From Gloeotrichia echinulata CP02 (GTDB taxonomy: Bacteria > Cyanobacteriota > Cyanobacteriia > Cyanobacteriales > Nostocaceae): a DNA stretch of 64,000 nucleotides. Shown here piece by piece: positions 46,392 through 54,091 of this stretch (position 1 is its first letter; each line of letters opens with the position of its first letter). The DNA lies in contig CP051187.1 of NCBI GenBank assembly GCA_038087035.1, forward strand, positions 6,206,001-6,270,000, in the 5' to 3' direction. Both the position numbers and the translations under genes were made by a program. The notes under the pieces are model-generated. The model worked only from the letters and a program-made list of their open reading frames with translations. It did no database searches and was not told where the DNA came from.

Positions 46392-46405
46392 AAAATGAGA
46401 GCGTT

Positions 46406-46423
46406 TTGCACTCAATTTGCACA
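46406..46423 (+). promoter_or_regulatory. L box (RcaC binding site)
   Basis: TTGCACT-CAAT-TTGCACA matches the L box of chromatic acclimation (direct TTGCACA repeats with a 4-bp spacer) with one substitution. It lies 260 bp upstream of cpeC and is inverted relative to that gene. In Fremyella RcaC binds L boxes to activate red-light promoters and repress cpeC (recalled). Confidence 0.8.
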
Positions 46424-46462
46424 AACGATTTTCATGGAATAGGGTATGGGGGGCAAGTGGCG

Positions 46463-46555
46463 TCATGGGACATGGGGGAAAAGCCCAGTTATTCCGTAGT
46501 AAATACAAGCACCAGCACCGAGAACATAAACAAACCAAGTAAGAAAAAATCCCAT
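46463..46555 (-). CDS. Candidate 30-aa hydrophobic microprotein upstream of cpeC
   Basis: From ATG 46555 the ORF encodes MGFFLTWFVYVLGAGACIYY followed by GITGLFPHVP, a clean single membrane segment. The frame is also open upstream (KIDSPGRA) for about 15 codons without a start. There is no convincing SD. It lies between the L box and rcaE in the same direction as cpeC. It could be a real small membrane protein or the tail of a lost gene; I cannot decide. Confidence 0.3.
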   Translation of the reverse strand: MGFFLTWFVYVLGAGACIYYGITGLFPHVP

Positions 46556-46658
46556 CGCCCGACCGGGTGAATCAATTTTGGATTTTGGATTTTGGATTTT
46601 AGATTGACCCCATGCATGAATGCAGGGGCTTCAATGTAAGAAAGGGCAAAGGCTATTA

Positions 46659-46759
46659 GTCAATTTTGTTTTGAGGGATTTTTGGTAGTGTGAGCGTCTC
46701 GCTCACGCGGGCAAGATGCCCGCACTACAGTCCATCATTTTTATCTTGACAGAGTACTA
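46659..46759. mobile_element. MITE-like element, family 5, copy b
   Basis: 101 bp nearly identical to 6882-6982, with the same two internal hairpins. The left terminal repeat is eroded. It lies in the rcaE upstream region, which also has ATTTTGG-type short repeats (~46577-46604) and a GGGGTGGGG-rich stretch (~46892-46962). Nothing else was recognised in 46556-47076. Confidence 0.85.
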
Positions 46760-47076
46760 TGATGCCATTGATGCCAACAAAAAAGGTGGAAATAGGGATA
46801 GACATAGAAAGTTTTCACTCAAGCTTTAAGTGCGGGACAGATACTCCAAAACTCCAGATTCATCAGACCTTTTGCATAAAAAAATCAGAACCCCACCCCG
46901 CCAATGCTTCCGCAAATTCTCCCCTCCCCGCTTTCGCTTAGGGGCTGGGGGTGGGGTGTTAGGGGACTTTTGCAACAGATCTATATTATTAATTTTTTTA
47001 ACATTAACTTGATCAAATTTGAAGTTTTGATAATTTGAGTAAAAAATAAAAATAGTCCTCTTGTAGATAGATGTAG

Positions 47077-49194
47077 GTGTCTAAACGTTTCTCTAAGCAG
47101 CTAAAGCAATCTGGCGCAAAAAAATCTCAACATCAACGACGCACTCACAAGCGTTTGATGCAAACTATATTTAAGAACGCCCATGATGCGATCGCCTTGA
47201 TTAATGATCGCTTATATTTGGTAGATATGAATATTGCTGCTTGTGATTTACTAGGTCTGCCACGTCAGAAACTAAAAGGGCAAGCTTTATCTAATTTCAT
47301 CACTGCGGAATTTGCTCGTCAACCAAACTCTGGGAGTTTTCCACCAAGACAATCATTAATGGGGGAATTGTTGGTTTCATCTTCTGGCCAGATGCAGCGA
47401 GAGATGGAGTATACCTTAACACCTAATGTCCTTCCCCACTGTCATCTGTTGCTATTGCGAGACAATAGTCAGCGCCGGGAATCAATGCAGGCGGAATTAA
47501 AACAGCAACAGCAGCGGGTGGAACTGTTTTCGGAAGTAACGCTGAAAATTCGCCAGTCCTTACAGATCAAGGAAATTCTGCATACCACCGTCACCGAAGT
47601 GCAACGGATTCTGCAAGCAGATCGCGTGCTAATTTATCACGTATTACCGGATGGTACAGGAAAAACCATCAGCGAATCGGTTTTACCAGATTATCCCACA
47701 TTGATGGATCTGGAATTTCCCGAAGAAGTTTTTCCCCAGGAGTATCAACAATTATATGCTCAAGGAAGGGTGCGGGCGATCGCCAATGTACATGAAAAAG
47801 CAGCAGGGTTAGCAGATTGTTTGGTGGAATTTGTCGATCAATTCCAGATTAAAGCCAAATTAATTGTACCGATAGTGCAAAACCTCAATGCCCACTCCCA
47901 GAATCAGCTTTGGGGTTTGTTAATCGCCCACCAATGCGACAGCGTTCGCCATTGGGTAGATTTTGAGTTGGAATTGATGCAACAATTAGCGGATCAAATC
48001 AGTATTGCTTTATCTCAAGCCCAACTACTGGAACGCTTAGAAGAGGTTGTAGCATCTCGCACTGCAGAATTGCAAGAGGAAATTAATGTGCGGATGCAAG
48101 CAGAAGCGGCGTTGCGCCAGAGTGAGGAGCAATTGCGATTGATTACCAATGCGCTGCCAGTACTGATCGCTTATGTGGACGAGCAACAACAATATCGCTT
48201 TAATAATCAAGCATATCAGGATTGGCTGGGACAATCTCCTCAAGAAATTTATGGTTGCCATCTGCGTCAGGTTTGGGGAGAAGATTGCTACCAAAGAATG
48301 CAAGTTTATGTAAAAACAGCTTTATCTGGGCAAGCTATTAACTATGAAAATGATATTCTTTTAAAAGATGGGAGTTGGCGAGCGGTTGATGTAATTTACA
48401 TTCCGCATTTAGATGAAGAGAAAATAGTCAAGGGATTTTTCGCTCTTAGCAGCGATATTAGCGATCGCAAAGCTATTGAACGGATGAAAGATGAATTCAT
48501 TTCTATCATCAGCCATGAATTGCGGACTCCCCTCACTTCCTTGCACAGTGCCCTAAAAATTTTAGCTACAGGGCGATTGGGCAATCTTTCGAGCGAAGGA
48601 CAGCAAATGCTAGGAATTGCCGATGACAGTACTGAACGCTTAGTGCGTTTAGTCAACAACGTCCTCGATTTACAGCGCATTGAGTCTGGCAAAGTCATCA
48701 TGGAGTGCCAAGCCTGTAATGCTGCTAATTTGATGATCCAAGCAGCAGAGGCAATGCAAGCAATGGCACAGCAGCATGAAATAACTCTGGTCAAACAACC
48801 ACAGGATATCTCAGTGTGGGCAGATGCAGATTATATTTTACAAGCTTTAACAAATTTACTCAGTAATGCCATCAAGTTTTCATCACCTGGCGGGACTGTT
48901 TGGCTAACAGTGGAACAAGAAAAAGGCTCCTCAAACCTCTCCAAAGAAGTGGTGTTTCGGGTGCGAGATGAAGGACAAGGTATTCCATCTGACCAACTCG
49001 AACGGATCTTTGAAAGGTTTCAACAAGTAGATTCGTCAGATTCCCGCAAAAAAGGTGGTACTGGTTTAGGGCTGACCATCTGTCGCAAAATTATTGAACA
49101 ACACAACGGCAGAATTTGGGCAGAGAGTACTCCAGGATGTGGAAGCACCTTTGCATTCACATTACCTATTCTTGAGTGCGCCAATATCCAATGA
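47077..49194 (+). CDS. rcaE: RcaE-type green/red photoreceptor histidine kinase
   Basis: This 705-aa soluble sensor kinase starts at GTG 47077. Domains in order: PAS-like (~28-125), bilin-binding GAF (~150-318), coiled linker, PAS (~350-462), HisKA with phosphoacceptor His480 in SIISHELRTPL, and HATPase (~580-700; NLLSNAIKF, VRDEGQGIP, GGTGLGL). The GAF has Cys248-Leu249 in GLADCLVEF, Glu217 and Lys261, which as I recall match the RcaE protochromic triad (E217, L249, K261) even in numbering; a bilin would attach to Cys248. Divergent from cpeC and followed by rcaF, it should sense green versus red light and control the operon via RcaF and RcaC (RcaC is not in the window). Confidence 0.9.
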   Translation: MSKRFSKQLKQSGAKKSQHQRRTHKRLMQTIFKNAHDAIALINDRLYLVDMNIAACDLLGLPRQKLKGQALSNFITAEFARQPNSGSFPPRQSLMGELLVSSSGQMQREMEYTLTPNVLPHCHLLLLRDNSQRRESMQAELKQQQQRVELFSEVTLKIRQSLQIKEILHTTVTEVQRILQADRVLIYHVLPDGTGKTISESVLPDYPTLMDLEFPEEVFPQEYQQLYAQGRVRAIANVHEKAAGLADCLVEFVDQFQIKAKLIVPIVQNLNAHSQNQLWGLLIAHQCDSVRHWVDFELELMQQLADQISIALSQAQLLERLEEVVASRTAELQEEINVRMQAEAALRQSEEQLRLITNALPVLIAYVDEQQQYRFNNQAYQDWLGQSPQEIYGCHLRQVWGEDCYQRMQVYVKTALSGQAINYENDILLKDGSWRAVDVIYIPHLDEEKIVKGFFALSSDISDRKAIERMKDEFISIISHELRTPLTSLHSALKILATGRLGNLSSEGQQMLGIADDSTERLVRLVNNVLDLQRIESGKVIMECQACNAANLMIQAAEAMQAMAQQHEITLVKQPQDISVWADADYILQALTNLLSNAIKFSSPGGTVWLTVEQEKGSSNLSKEVVFRVRDEGQGIPSDQLERIFERFQQVDSSDSRKKGGTGLGLTICRKIIEQHNGRIWAESTPGCGSTFAFTLPILECANIQ

Positions 49195-49204
49195 GGGGGG
49201 ATCT

Positions 49205-49579
49205 ATGCATACGAAGCGGATTTTAATTATTGATGATGAAGAAACCATTCAAACCGTTGTGCAATTTGGCATCAAAATCGCAGCGGGATGGGAAGTTTTC
49301 ACTGCTAGTTCTGGCTTTGAAGGCATCCAGACTGCCCAAACCAAAAAACCTGATGTGATTTTGTTGGATGTTATGATGCCAGATATGGATGGTATTGCTA
49401 CCTTTAAAAAACTCCAATCTCATTCGGAAACAGAACAAATTCCGGTGATTATTTTAACCGCCAAAGCACAAACAGCGGAAAAGCGTCAGTTTAATGATTT
49501 GGGAGTTAGTGGTGTCATTACCAAACCCTTTAACTCTCTGGATCTACCGGAGCAAATTAGTAGAATTCTCCATTGGTAA
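49205..49579 (+). CDS. rcaF: RcaF-type single-domain response regulator
   Basis: 124 aa from ATG 49205 (SD GAGGGGGG), 10 bp after rcaE. The REC pieces are ILIIDDEETI, phosphoacceptor Asp55 in LLDVMMPDMDG, LTAKAQT and TKPFNSLDL. Fremyella RcaF, as recalled, is also a short receiver encoded just behind rcaE and passes phosphate from RcaE to RcaC. Size and position fit. It lacks a DNA-binding domain, so RcaC must act elsewhere. The 3' end overlaps the convergent truncated gene by 36 bp. Confidence 0.9.
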   Translation: MHTKRILIIDDEETIQTVVQFGIKIAAGWEVFTASSGFEGIQTAQTKKPDVILLDVMMPDMDGIATFKKLQSHSETEQIPVIILTAKAQTAEKRQFNDLGVSGVITKPFNSLDLPEQISRILHW

Positions 49580-49837
49580 CCCCATCGATATTAAAGGTTG
49601 ATGCCCTAAGCCGATCGCGTAGTTTGTGACTGAGGGGAATGAGTGCTGTATTTGCGGAAGCTGCCCAATCTGCTGCAAATCTTCATCGGTGAGATACCGT
49701 CCCTCATCATCAGCCGCCTGGAATAGCTGAATAGCCTCCGTTGGATGGGTATTTTGCCAAGTAGCAAAACTGACAATTCTGGCTTTTTGAATCAGTTCTC
49801 GAACTTTTTCACTCAATTGTGGCTCAGTCATGGTCAA
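49544..49837 (-). CDS. Truncated phycobilisome/bilin-associated globin-like protein (uncertain)
   Basis: This 97-aa ORF begins MTEPQLSEKVRELIQKARIV and continues FATWQNTHPTEAIQLFQAAD and DEGRYLTDEDLQQI, resembling the N-terminal helices of phycobilisome-family (BBAG-like) globins as I remember them. It then departs from the family and ends early, at about half the expected length, so it may be a degraded gene. Its stop overlaps the rcaF 3' end. The position inside a phycoerythrin island supports a bilin-related origin, but the assignment is tentative. Confidence 0.45.
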   Translation of the reverse strand: MTMTEPQLSEKVRELIQKARIVSFATWQNTHPTEAIQLFQAADDEGRYLTDEDLQQIGQLPQIQHSFPSVTNYAIGLGHQPLISMGLPMENSTNLLR

Positions 49838-49859
49838 AATTAATGAACTACCCCATCTT

Positions 49860-49962
49860 ATACCGTTTCACTTTAAGTATGATACAAATACGTTGGTAGG
49901 GGCACGGCAATGCCGTGCCCCTACTGGCTTCTATATGTATCAGAGTTTTGGTGAAATGGTAT
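49860..49962. mobile_element. MITE-like element, family 2, copy b (complete)
   Basis: A 103-bp element with ~27-bp imperfect inverted ends (ATACCGTTTCAC / GTGAAATGGTAT) and a central GGGGCACGGC hairpin. The copy at 42431-42521 is in opposite orientation, so the two bracket the segment from cpeR to rcaF. Confidence 0.85.
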
Positions 49963-50010
49963 TACTTCGTTGAAGATGGGGCTGTAACTTAATTTCAGAG
50001 TTGAAATTCT

Positions 50011-50670
50011 ATGGATATTAGTCAAATCGAAACCGATCTGCAAAACTCGGATTTTCAATACCGCCTGAAGGCGATCTCTGCCCTGCAAGATTATCCGGCT
50101 GATGTCGCTGTTCCTTTACTCAACCGCCATATCCAAGACCCAGAGTTTCTGGTGCGAACCTTTGTTGCTAGGGAGTTGGGTAAGCAAAAAACCTCAGAAT
50201 CTTTTGCTACCCTGTTGCAAATTATCAAGTTTGATAACACCCCCAATGTCCGTGCAGAAGCGTCTAATTCCCTATCTTTATTTGGCAAAATTTCTGCCTC
50301 TCATCTGGTGCAAACATTTTTGCGAGATGATCACTGGTTGGTACGTCGTAGTATTTTGGCAGCCTTAGTAGAAATGGATTGCCCGGAAGAAGTTCTAGAG
50401 GTTTGTCTTCTAGGATTAGCAGGTGAAGATGCCGCAGTCGAGGAAGCATGTGTAGATGCGCTGGGGTCCTTAGCGACTTCCCGTCAGTCTGAAGCAGCTT
50501 TGTCCCAACTCCTGAACCTGAAGAATTCTCAGTCTGAATATATCAGGGTCCGAGTTGCTTATGCCCTCAAGCACTTTCATACGAACGAAGCCAAAGAAGC
50601 CCTGGCGCAACTGAGACAGGATGCCGATTATCGGGTAGTGGCGGCGGCAATGGAAAATTTAATGTTATAG
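50011..50670 (+). CDS. HEAT-repeat phycobilin lyase-like protein (CpeZ/CpeF/NblB type)
   Basis: This 219-aa all-helical protein is made of HEAT/PBS-lyase repeats, e.g. DPEFLVRTFVARELGK (~47-62), DNTPNVRAEASNSLSLFG (~75-92), DDHWLVRRSILAAL (~107-120) and EYIRVRVAYALKHF (~176-189). E/F-type bilin lyases and their chaperones, and NblB, share this architecture and length. In a phycoerythrin island a CpeZ- or CpeF-like role in chromophorylation is most likely; the exact member cannot be named by eye. Its stop overlaps the convergent pentapeptide gene by 6 bp. Confidence 0.8.
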   Translation: MDISQIETDLQNSDFQYRLKAISALQDYPADVAVPLLNRHIQDPEFLVRTFVARELGKQKTSESFATLLQIIKFDNTPNVRAEASNSLSLFGKISASHLVQTFLRDDHWLVRRSILAALVEMDCPEEVLEVCLLGLAGEDAAVEEACVDALGSLATSRQSEAALSQLLNLKNSQSEYIRVRVAYALKHFHTNEAKEALAQLRQDADYRVVAAAMENLML

Positions 50671-51471
50671 CTTTTCTAGGCTGGCGCGTGTGGTGCGACG
50701 GGTTAAAGCATGAGGTGTATCTAGCTCATGTGCAGGTTGGCTAAGGAGGCGCGATCGCATTTCCTCACTCAGTCCCTGAACATGGCTAAAATCTGCTCCG
50801 GCAATGCTTTCCAGTTGCTCAAACTCAACGCCAGTCAAGTCTGCTGCTCGCAAATCTGCTCCTGCTAAATTGGCTCCATTCAACCGAGCATTGCGTAAAC
50901 ATACTCCTGGCAACCAGGCTTTGCGGAAGTCTGCCTGACTGAGCCGCGCCCCTTGAAGATTAGCACGAGTTAGATCACCCCCCCCCAAATATGCTCCCAA
51001 CATACTTGCTCCCTGCAAATCGGCATGACGCAAGTTGGCTGTATTCAGCTGGGCACCATTCAAATAGGCATTTGGCCCAATCGCCCCAGAGGATTTGTAA
51101 TTAAACCCTTCGGGAAACAGGGTTTGGCTATCATATCTTGCTCCTAGCAGCTTGGTATCGGTCAAATTAGCTCCCCGCAAATCTGCGCCACTGAGATCGA
51201 CTCTGTACAAACAAGCTGCCTGTAAATTGGCATCCCTCAAAATCGCTTGGCACAGATCCGCAGCCCGTAAATCAGCATTACTGAGATCCGCTGCACTGAG
51301 ATCCGCTTTGCTCAGATTCGCACGAATCAAAGTGGCTTGATGCAAATTGGCTCTTTGCAGATCTAAATCGCTGAGGTTGAATTGGTAGAAATCTTTTTCT
51401 GTCAGAGCAAATCCTGCCTTGAGGATAGCCAAAACATCTTGGGGTGTCTTGTAAGTCTCCCTGCTGATCAT
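50665..51471 (-). CDS. Pentapeptide-repeat protein
   Basis: About 268 aa from ATG 51471 (the frame opens at 51582). A short N-terminal helix (TPQDVLAILKAGFALTEKDF) precedes some 30 A(D/N)LxX pentapeptides that form a right-handed beta-helix. It is split by a loop (YDSQTLFPEGFNYKSSGAIG, ~110-130) and ends in a basic tail. Such proteins are numerous in Nostocales and mostly of unknown function. It sits in the phycoerythrin block on the opposite strand, so a shared role is not assured. No signal peptide; cytoplasmic location is likely. Confidence 0.85.
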   Translation of the reverse strand: MISRETYKTPQDVLAILKAGFALTEKDFYQFNLSDLDLQRANLHQATLIRANLSKADLSAADLSNADLRAADLCQAILRDANLQAACLYRVDLSGADLRGANLTDTKLLGARYDSQTLFPEGFNYKSSGAIGPNAYLNGAQLNTANLRHADLQGASMLGAYLGGGDLTRANLQGARLSQADFRKAWLPGVCLRNARLNGANLAGADLRAADLTGVEFEQLESIAGADFSHVQGLSEEMRSRLLSQPAHELDTPHALTRRTTRASLEKL

Positions 51472-51604
51472 GGGTTGAAATCGTGAGATTATTGTAGGGG
51501 TATTGTACCGCGATATATGTACAATCTTGACATCCTCACCACCCCAATACTGCTCGGTTAAGGAATTTCTTGGTTGAGGCAAGCTCTTGGAGCAGGGGGA
51601 GAAA

Positions 51605-51670
51605 TGGAGGCTCTTGAAGAGTTTTGCCTCCCCTGCCTCCCCTGCCTCCCCTGCCTCCCCTGCCTCCCCT
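51605..51670. repeat. 9-bp tandem repeat GCCTCCCCT
   Basis: About five units in front of the CpeS-like gene. It creates an artefactual Ser-Pro-Ala N-terminal extension in the CpeS-like frame. It lies between divergent promoters of the pentapeptide and CpeS-like genes. Confidence 0.8.
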
Positions 51671-51718
51671 GCTTATCCGAGCAGTATTGCTCACCACCCT
51701 TGTTTTATTAGAGCAGCT

Positions 51719-52312
51719 ATGCCTTTTGTAACACCAATGACCATGATGGAATTTTTCCGTAAGAGTGAAGGAGTCTGGTTTACCCAGCGCACGGTGCATC
51801 ACTTTGATACGGTGGCGGATCAGTCGGGAGAATCAAAGCTTTATGTGGGCGTGATTACACTCGATGACCCACGGGTAAAAGCAGTCTGCGAATCCCAAGG
51901 CATTGATCCAGCTAGTTCCAAGGGAGGTGCTAGCTTTATGTGGCAAGAACACGACGATGATCGAGAACCCAATCCGGATCATGCTGCTGTATTAATTGAT
52001 GTACCAGATGATGAGACTGGGCGATCGGGAAAATTGCTCCGCAACCAAGGCTATGTGGAAAAAATTCCCGTAGTTAGCCGTTACTGGTTTGGGCAAGATG
52101 GCATTTTAACCATCGATACCGAATATGAAACCAACCAGGGTCAGGAACGCTGCTGGTTTATGACTGATGATTTTCGGGTGCGTGTTAGTACAGTGCGGAT
52201 GATGAATGGTGTGTATTTGATGACTTACTGTTCTGAACGACGCTATTTAACTGAGGCGAATTTAGCACAAATGGTGCAAGAGAATTTATCTAGAGCTTCT
52301 TCCATCACCTAG
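51719..52312 (+). CDS. CpeS/CpcS-family phycobilin lyase (second S-type)
   Basis: 197 aa from ATG 51719 (the frame is open to 51587 through a tandem repeat, which is not a credible start). S-type features are MTMMEFFRKSEGVWFTQRTVHH near the start, SFMWQEHDDD, GKLLRNQGYVEK and CWFMTDDFRVRVSTVRMMNG. These lyases attach bilin to the Cys-82-type site or act as partner subunit (CpcU/CpeU). Paired with pebAB it would use phycoerythrobilin. It differs clearly from the operonic CpeS at 43.7 kb, so a different target or a heterodimer is possible. Confidence 0.87.
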   Translation: MPFVTPMTMMEFFRKSEGVWFTQRTVHHFDTVADQSGESKLYVGVITLDDPRVKAVCESQGIDPASSKGGASFMWQEHDDDREPNPDHAAVLIDVPDDETGRSGKLLRNQGYVEKIPVVSRYWFGQDGILTIDTEYETNQGQERCWFMTDDFRVRVSTVRMMNGVYLMTYCSERRYLTEANLAQMVQENLSRASSIT

Positions 52313-52412
52313 GGCTAACGTTAAGGATCGTTACTTTGTTTAATATATTCGAGACGGCGAATTTGGAAATCCCCTATTCTCTGGGATTAAGGCAAATTAG
52401 TCTCTAACTTTT

Positions 52413-53144
52413 ATGTATAAGTGCTTCCTTGAGCATCTGAAACAATCGCTTTTGCAACGGTTTACATTAGAGAGTCGCCCAATTCCCCCAGGACTAGAGT
52501 ATCAGGTGAGCGATCGCGGCAGAAATCCCGCCACAATTCAGAGCTGGTGCTATCAGTGCCCACAGTTACGGAAAATCCGCTATACATACATTGATGCAGG
52601 TGCAAGCGCCCAGATTCTCAATAGTGTAATTTATCCCAGTCATCACTATGATTTGCCCTTACTCGGCATTGACTTTCTGTCTTTCGGTCAAGTGAAAAAC
52701 CTGATTGTGATGGATTTCCAGCCCTTATTTCAAGATGAAGCTTACTTGAGGAAGTACATCCACCAATTGCAAAAATTGCATGATAAGTATCCAGACTTGG
52801 CACAAGGCTTGGAAATGAAATTTTATGATGCTAATCAATACTTTTCCAAATATCTGTTATTTGCCAAAACCGATGCAGAAACAGTAAGAACGAGGGTATT
52901 TGAGGCATTCAAAGATTATTTGAATTTGTACTGGCAGATCCTAGACCAAGCCGAACCCCTAATCGACCATTCAGACATTAAAAGGGTTGTCAAAGCCCAA
53001 AAAGACTACGATCAATATAGTGCCGAGCGCGATCCTGCATCTGGTTTGTTCAGTAGTTATTTTGGACATGAATGGTCAGAGCGATTTTTGCATGAATTTT
53101 TGTTTGAGGACTCTGTGCCATTAGTAGCTAGTGGAGTCAAATAG
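52413..53144 (+). CDS. pebA: 15,16-dihydrobiliverdin:ferredoxin oxidoreductase PebA
   Basis: This 243-aa ferredoxin-dependent bilin reductase makes the first of two reductions from biliverdin IXalpha to phycoerythrobilin. Visible blocks are LRKIRYTYIDAGASAQILNS, HYDLPLLGIDFLSFG, LIVMDFQPLFQDEAYL, FDANQYFS-type FYDANQYFSKYLLF and the C-terminal ERDPASGLFSSYFGHEW. The length is typical. The non-PebB pattern YDLPLLGID and the position before pebB identify it as PebA. It lies 100 bp from the CpeS-like gene. Confidence 0.92.
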   Translation: MYKCFLEHLKQSLLQRFTLESRPIPPGLEYQVSDRGRNPATIQSWCYQCPQLRKIRYTYIDAGASAQILNSVIYPSHHYDLPLLGIDFLSFGQVKNLIVMDFQPLFQDEAYLRKYIHQLQKLHDKYPDLAQGLEMKFYDANQYFSKYLLFAKTDAETVRTRVFEAFKDYLNLYWQILDQAEPLIDHSDIKRVVKAQKDYDQYSAERDPASGLFSSYFGHEWSERFLHEFLFEDSVPLVASGVK

Positions 53145-53323
53145 TGATTTAACAACACGCGAAAGTCCCCACACTCAACGTACTCGCAGTGTGGGGATTG
53201 ACGATTGACGTTCGCGCAGGGTGTCGTAGACAGGATTGCATCCATTCCCTTATCAACCTCTGGTGGATAAAGGTTCTCCGATTTGAGCAAACTTTTCAAG
53301 ACGAATTTTGAATTTGGAGCGAA

Positions 53324-54091
53324 GTGACGTTGACTCTCTATCAGCCATTTTTAGATTACGCGATCGCGCTTTTGCACAAACGTTTGGATTTGCAACCTTA
53401 TCCAATTCCTCAAGGCTTTGAATCGAAACAAGCAACCGTGGGTAAAGGCAAACATGAGCAAGAAGTCTTGACGACTAGCTACGCCTACCAAACTACCAAA
53501 CTCCGACAAATTCGAGCCGCCCATGTACAGGGGGGTAACTCACTTCAGGTATTAAATTTTGTGATTTTCCCCCACCTGAATTATGATTTGCCGTTCTTTG
53601 GGGCAGATTTAGTTACCTTACCCGGAGGACACTTAATTGCTCTGGATATGCAACCACTCTTTCGGGATGATTTAGGCTATCAGAAGCATTATACCCAGCC
53701 TATCCTGCCAATTTTCCAGACACATCAGCAGCATCTGTCTTGGGGGGGCGACTTTCCCGAAGAAGCCCAACCCTTTTTCTCACCCGCCTTTCTCTGGACG
53801 CGCCCCCAGGAAACTGAGGTAGTAGAAACCCATGTGTTTGCAGCCTTTAAGGACTATCTGCAAGCCTACCTGGATTTTGTTGACCAGGCGCAACCCATAA
53901 CCGATACCAAATATTTAGCAGAAATTGAACAGGCGCAGCTGCGTTATCTGCGCTATCGTGCAGAAAAAGACCCAGCCAGGGGAATGTTCACCCGTTTTTA
54001 CGGTGCTGAGTGGACAGAAGAATATATCCACGGCTTTCTGTTCGATTTGGAAAGAATCCCCACGGGGCGAAAAAGTGTAATACACCGTTAA
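53324..54091 (+). CDS. pebB: Phycoerythrobilin:ferredoxin oxidoreductase PebB
   Basis: 255 aa from GTG 53324 (SD GGAG 4-8 bases upstream). PebB converts 15,16-dihydrobiliverdin to 3Z-phycoerythrobilin. The strongest signature is LNYDLPFFGADLVTLPGGH followed by LIALDMQPLFRDD; the C terminus has EKDPARGMFTRFYGAEWTEE. Its partner pebA lies 179 bp upstream; in that gap is an inverted sequence (TCCCCACACT ... AGTGTGGGGA, ~53167-53198). The pair would supply chromophore for the phycoerythrin whose linkers and lyases are encoded nearby. No heme oxygenase gene is in the window. Confidence 0.93.
   Translation: MTLTLYQPFLDYAIALLHKRLDLQPYPIPQGFESKQATVGKGKHEQEVLTTSYAYQTTKLRQIRAAHVQGGNSLQVLNFVIFPHLNYDLPFFGADLVTLPGGHLIALDMQPLFRDDLGYQKHYTQPILPIFQTHQQHLSWGGDFPEEAQPFFSPAFLWTRPQETEVVETHVFAAFKDYLQAYLDFVDQAQPITDTKYLAEIEQAQLRYLRYRAEKDPARGMFTRFYGAEWTEEYIHGFLFDLERIPTGRKSVIHR

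Larger units (their letters stand above)
46147..46405 (-). promoter_or_regulatory. cpeC 5' leader / promoter-proximal region with several stems
   Basis: The 259 bp upstream of cpeC hold four possible stems on the minus strand: 46370-46391 (10-bp arms), 46267-46284 (8-bp arms CTTCCATC/GATGGAAG), 46218-46238 (5-bp arms) and 46179-46193 (6-bp arms). In Fremyella the cpeC leader carries stems through which the Cgi pathway attenuates transcription in red light (recalled). The transcription start is not determinable here. Confidence 0.6.

Noticed and set aside
51587..51718. N-terminal Ser-Pro-Ala extension of the CpeS-like protein
   Set aside because: It is translated from a 9-bp tandem repeat; the family N terminus begins at ATG 51719.
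53144..53323. Small gene between pebA and pebB
   Set aside because: Only short frames without start context; the gap contains an inverted sequence and the pebB SD.
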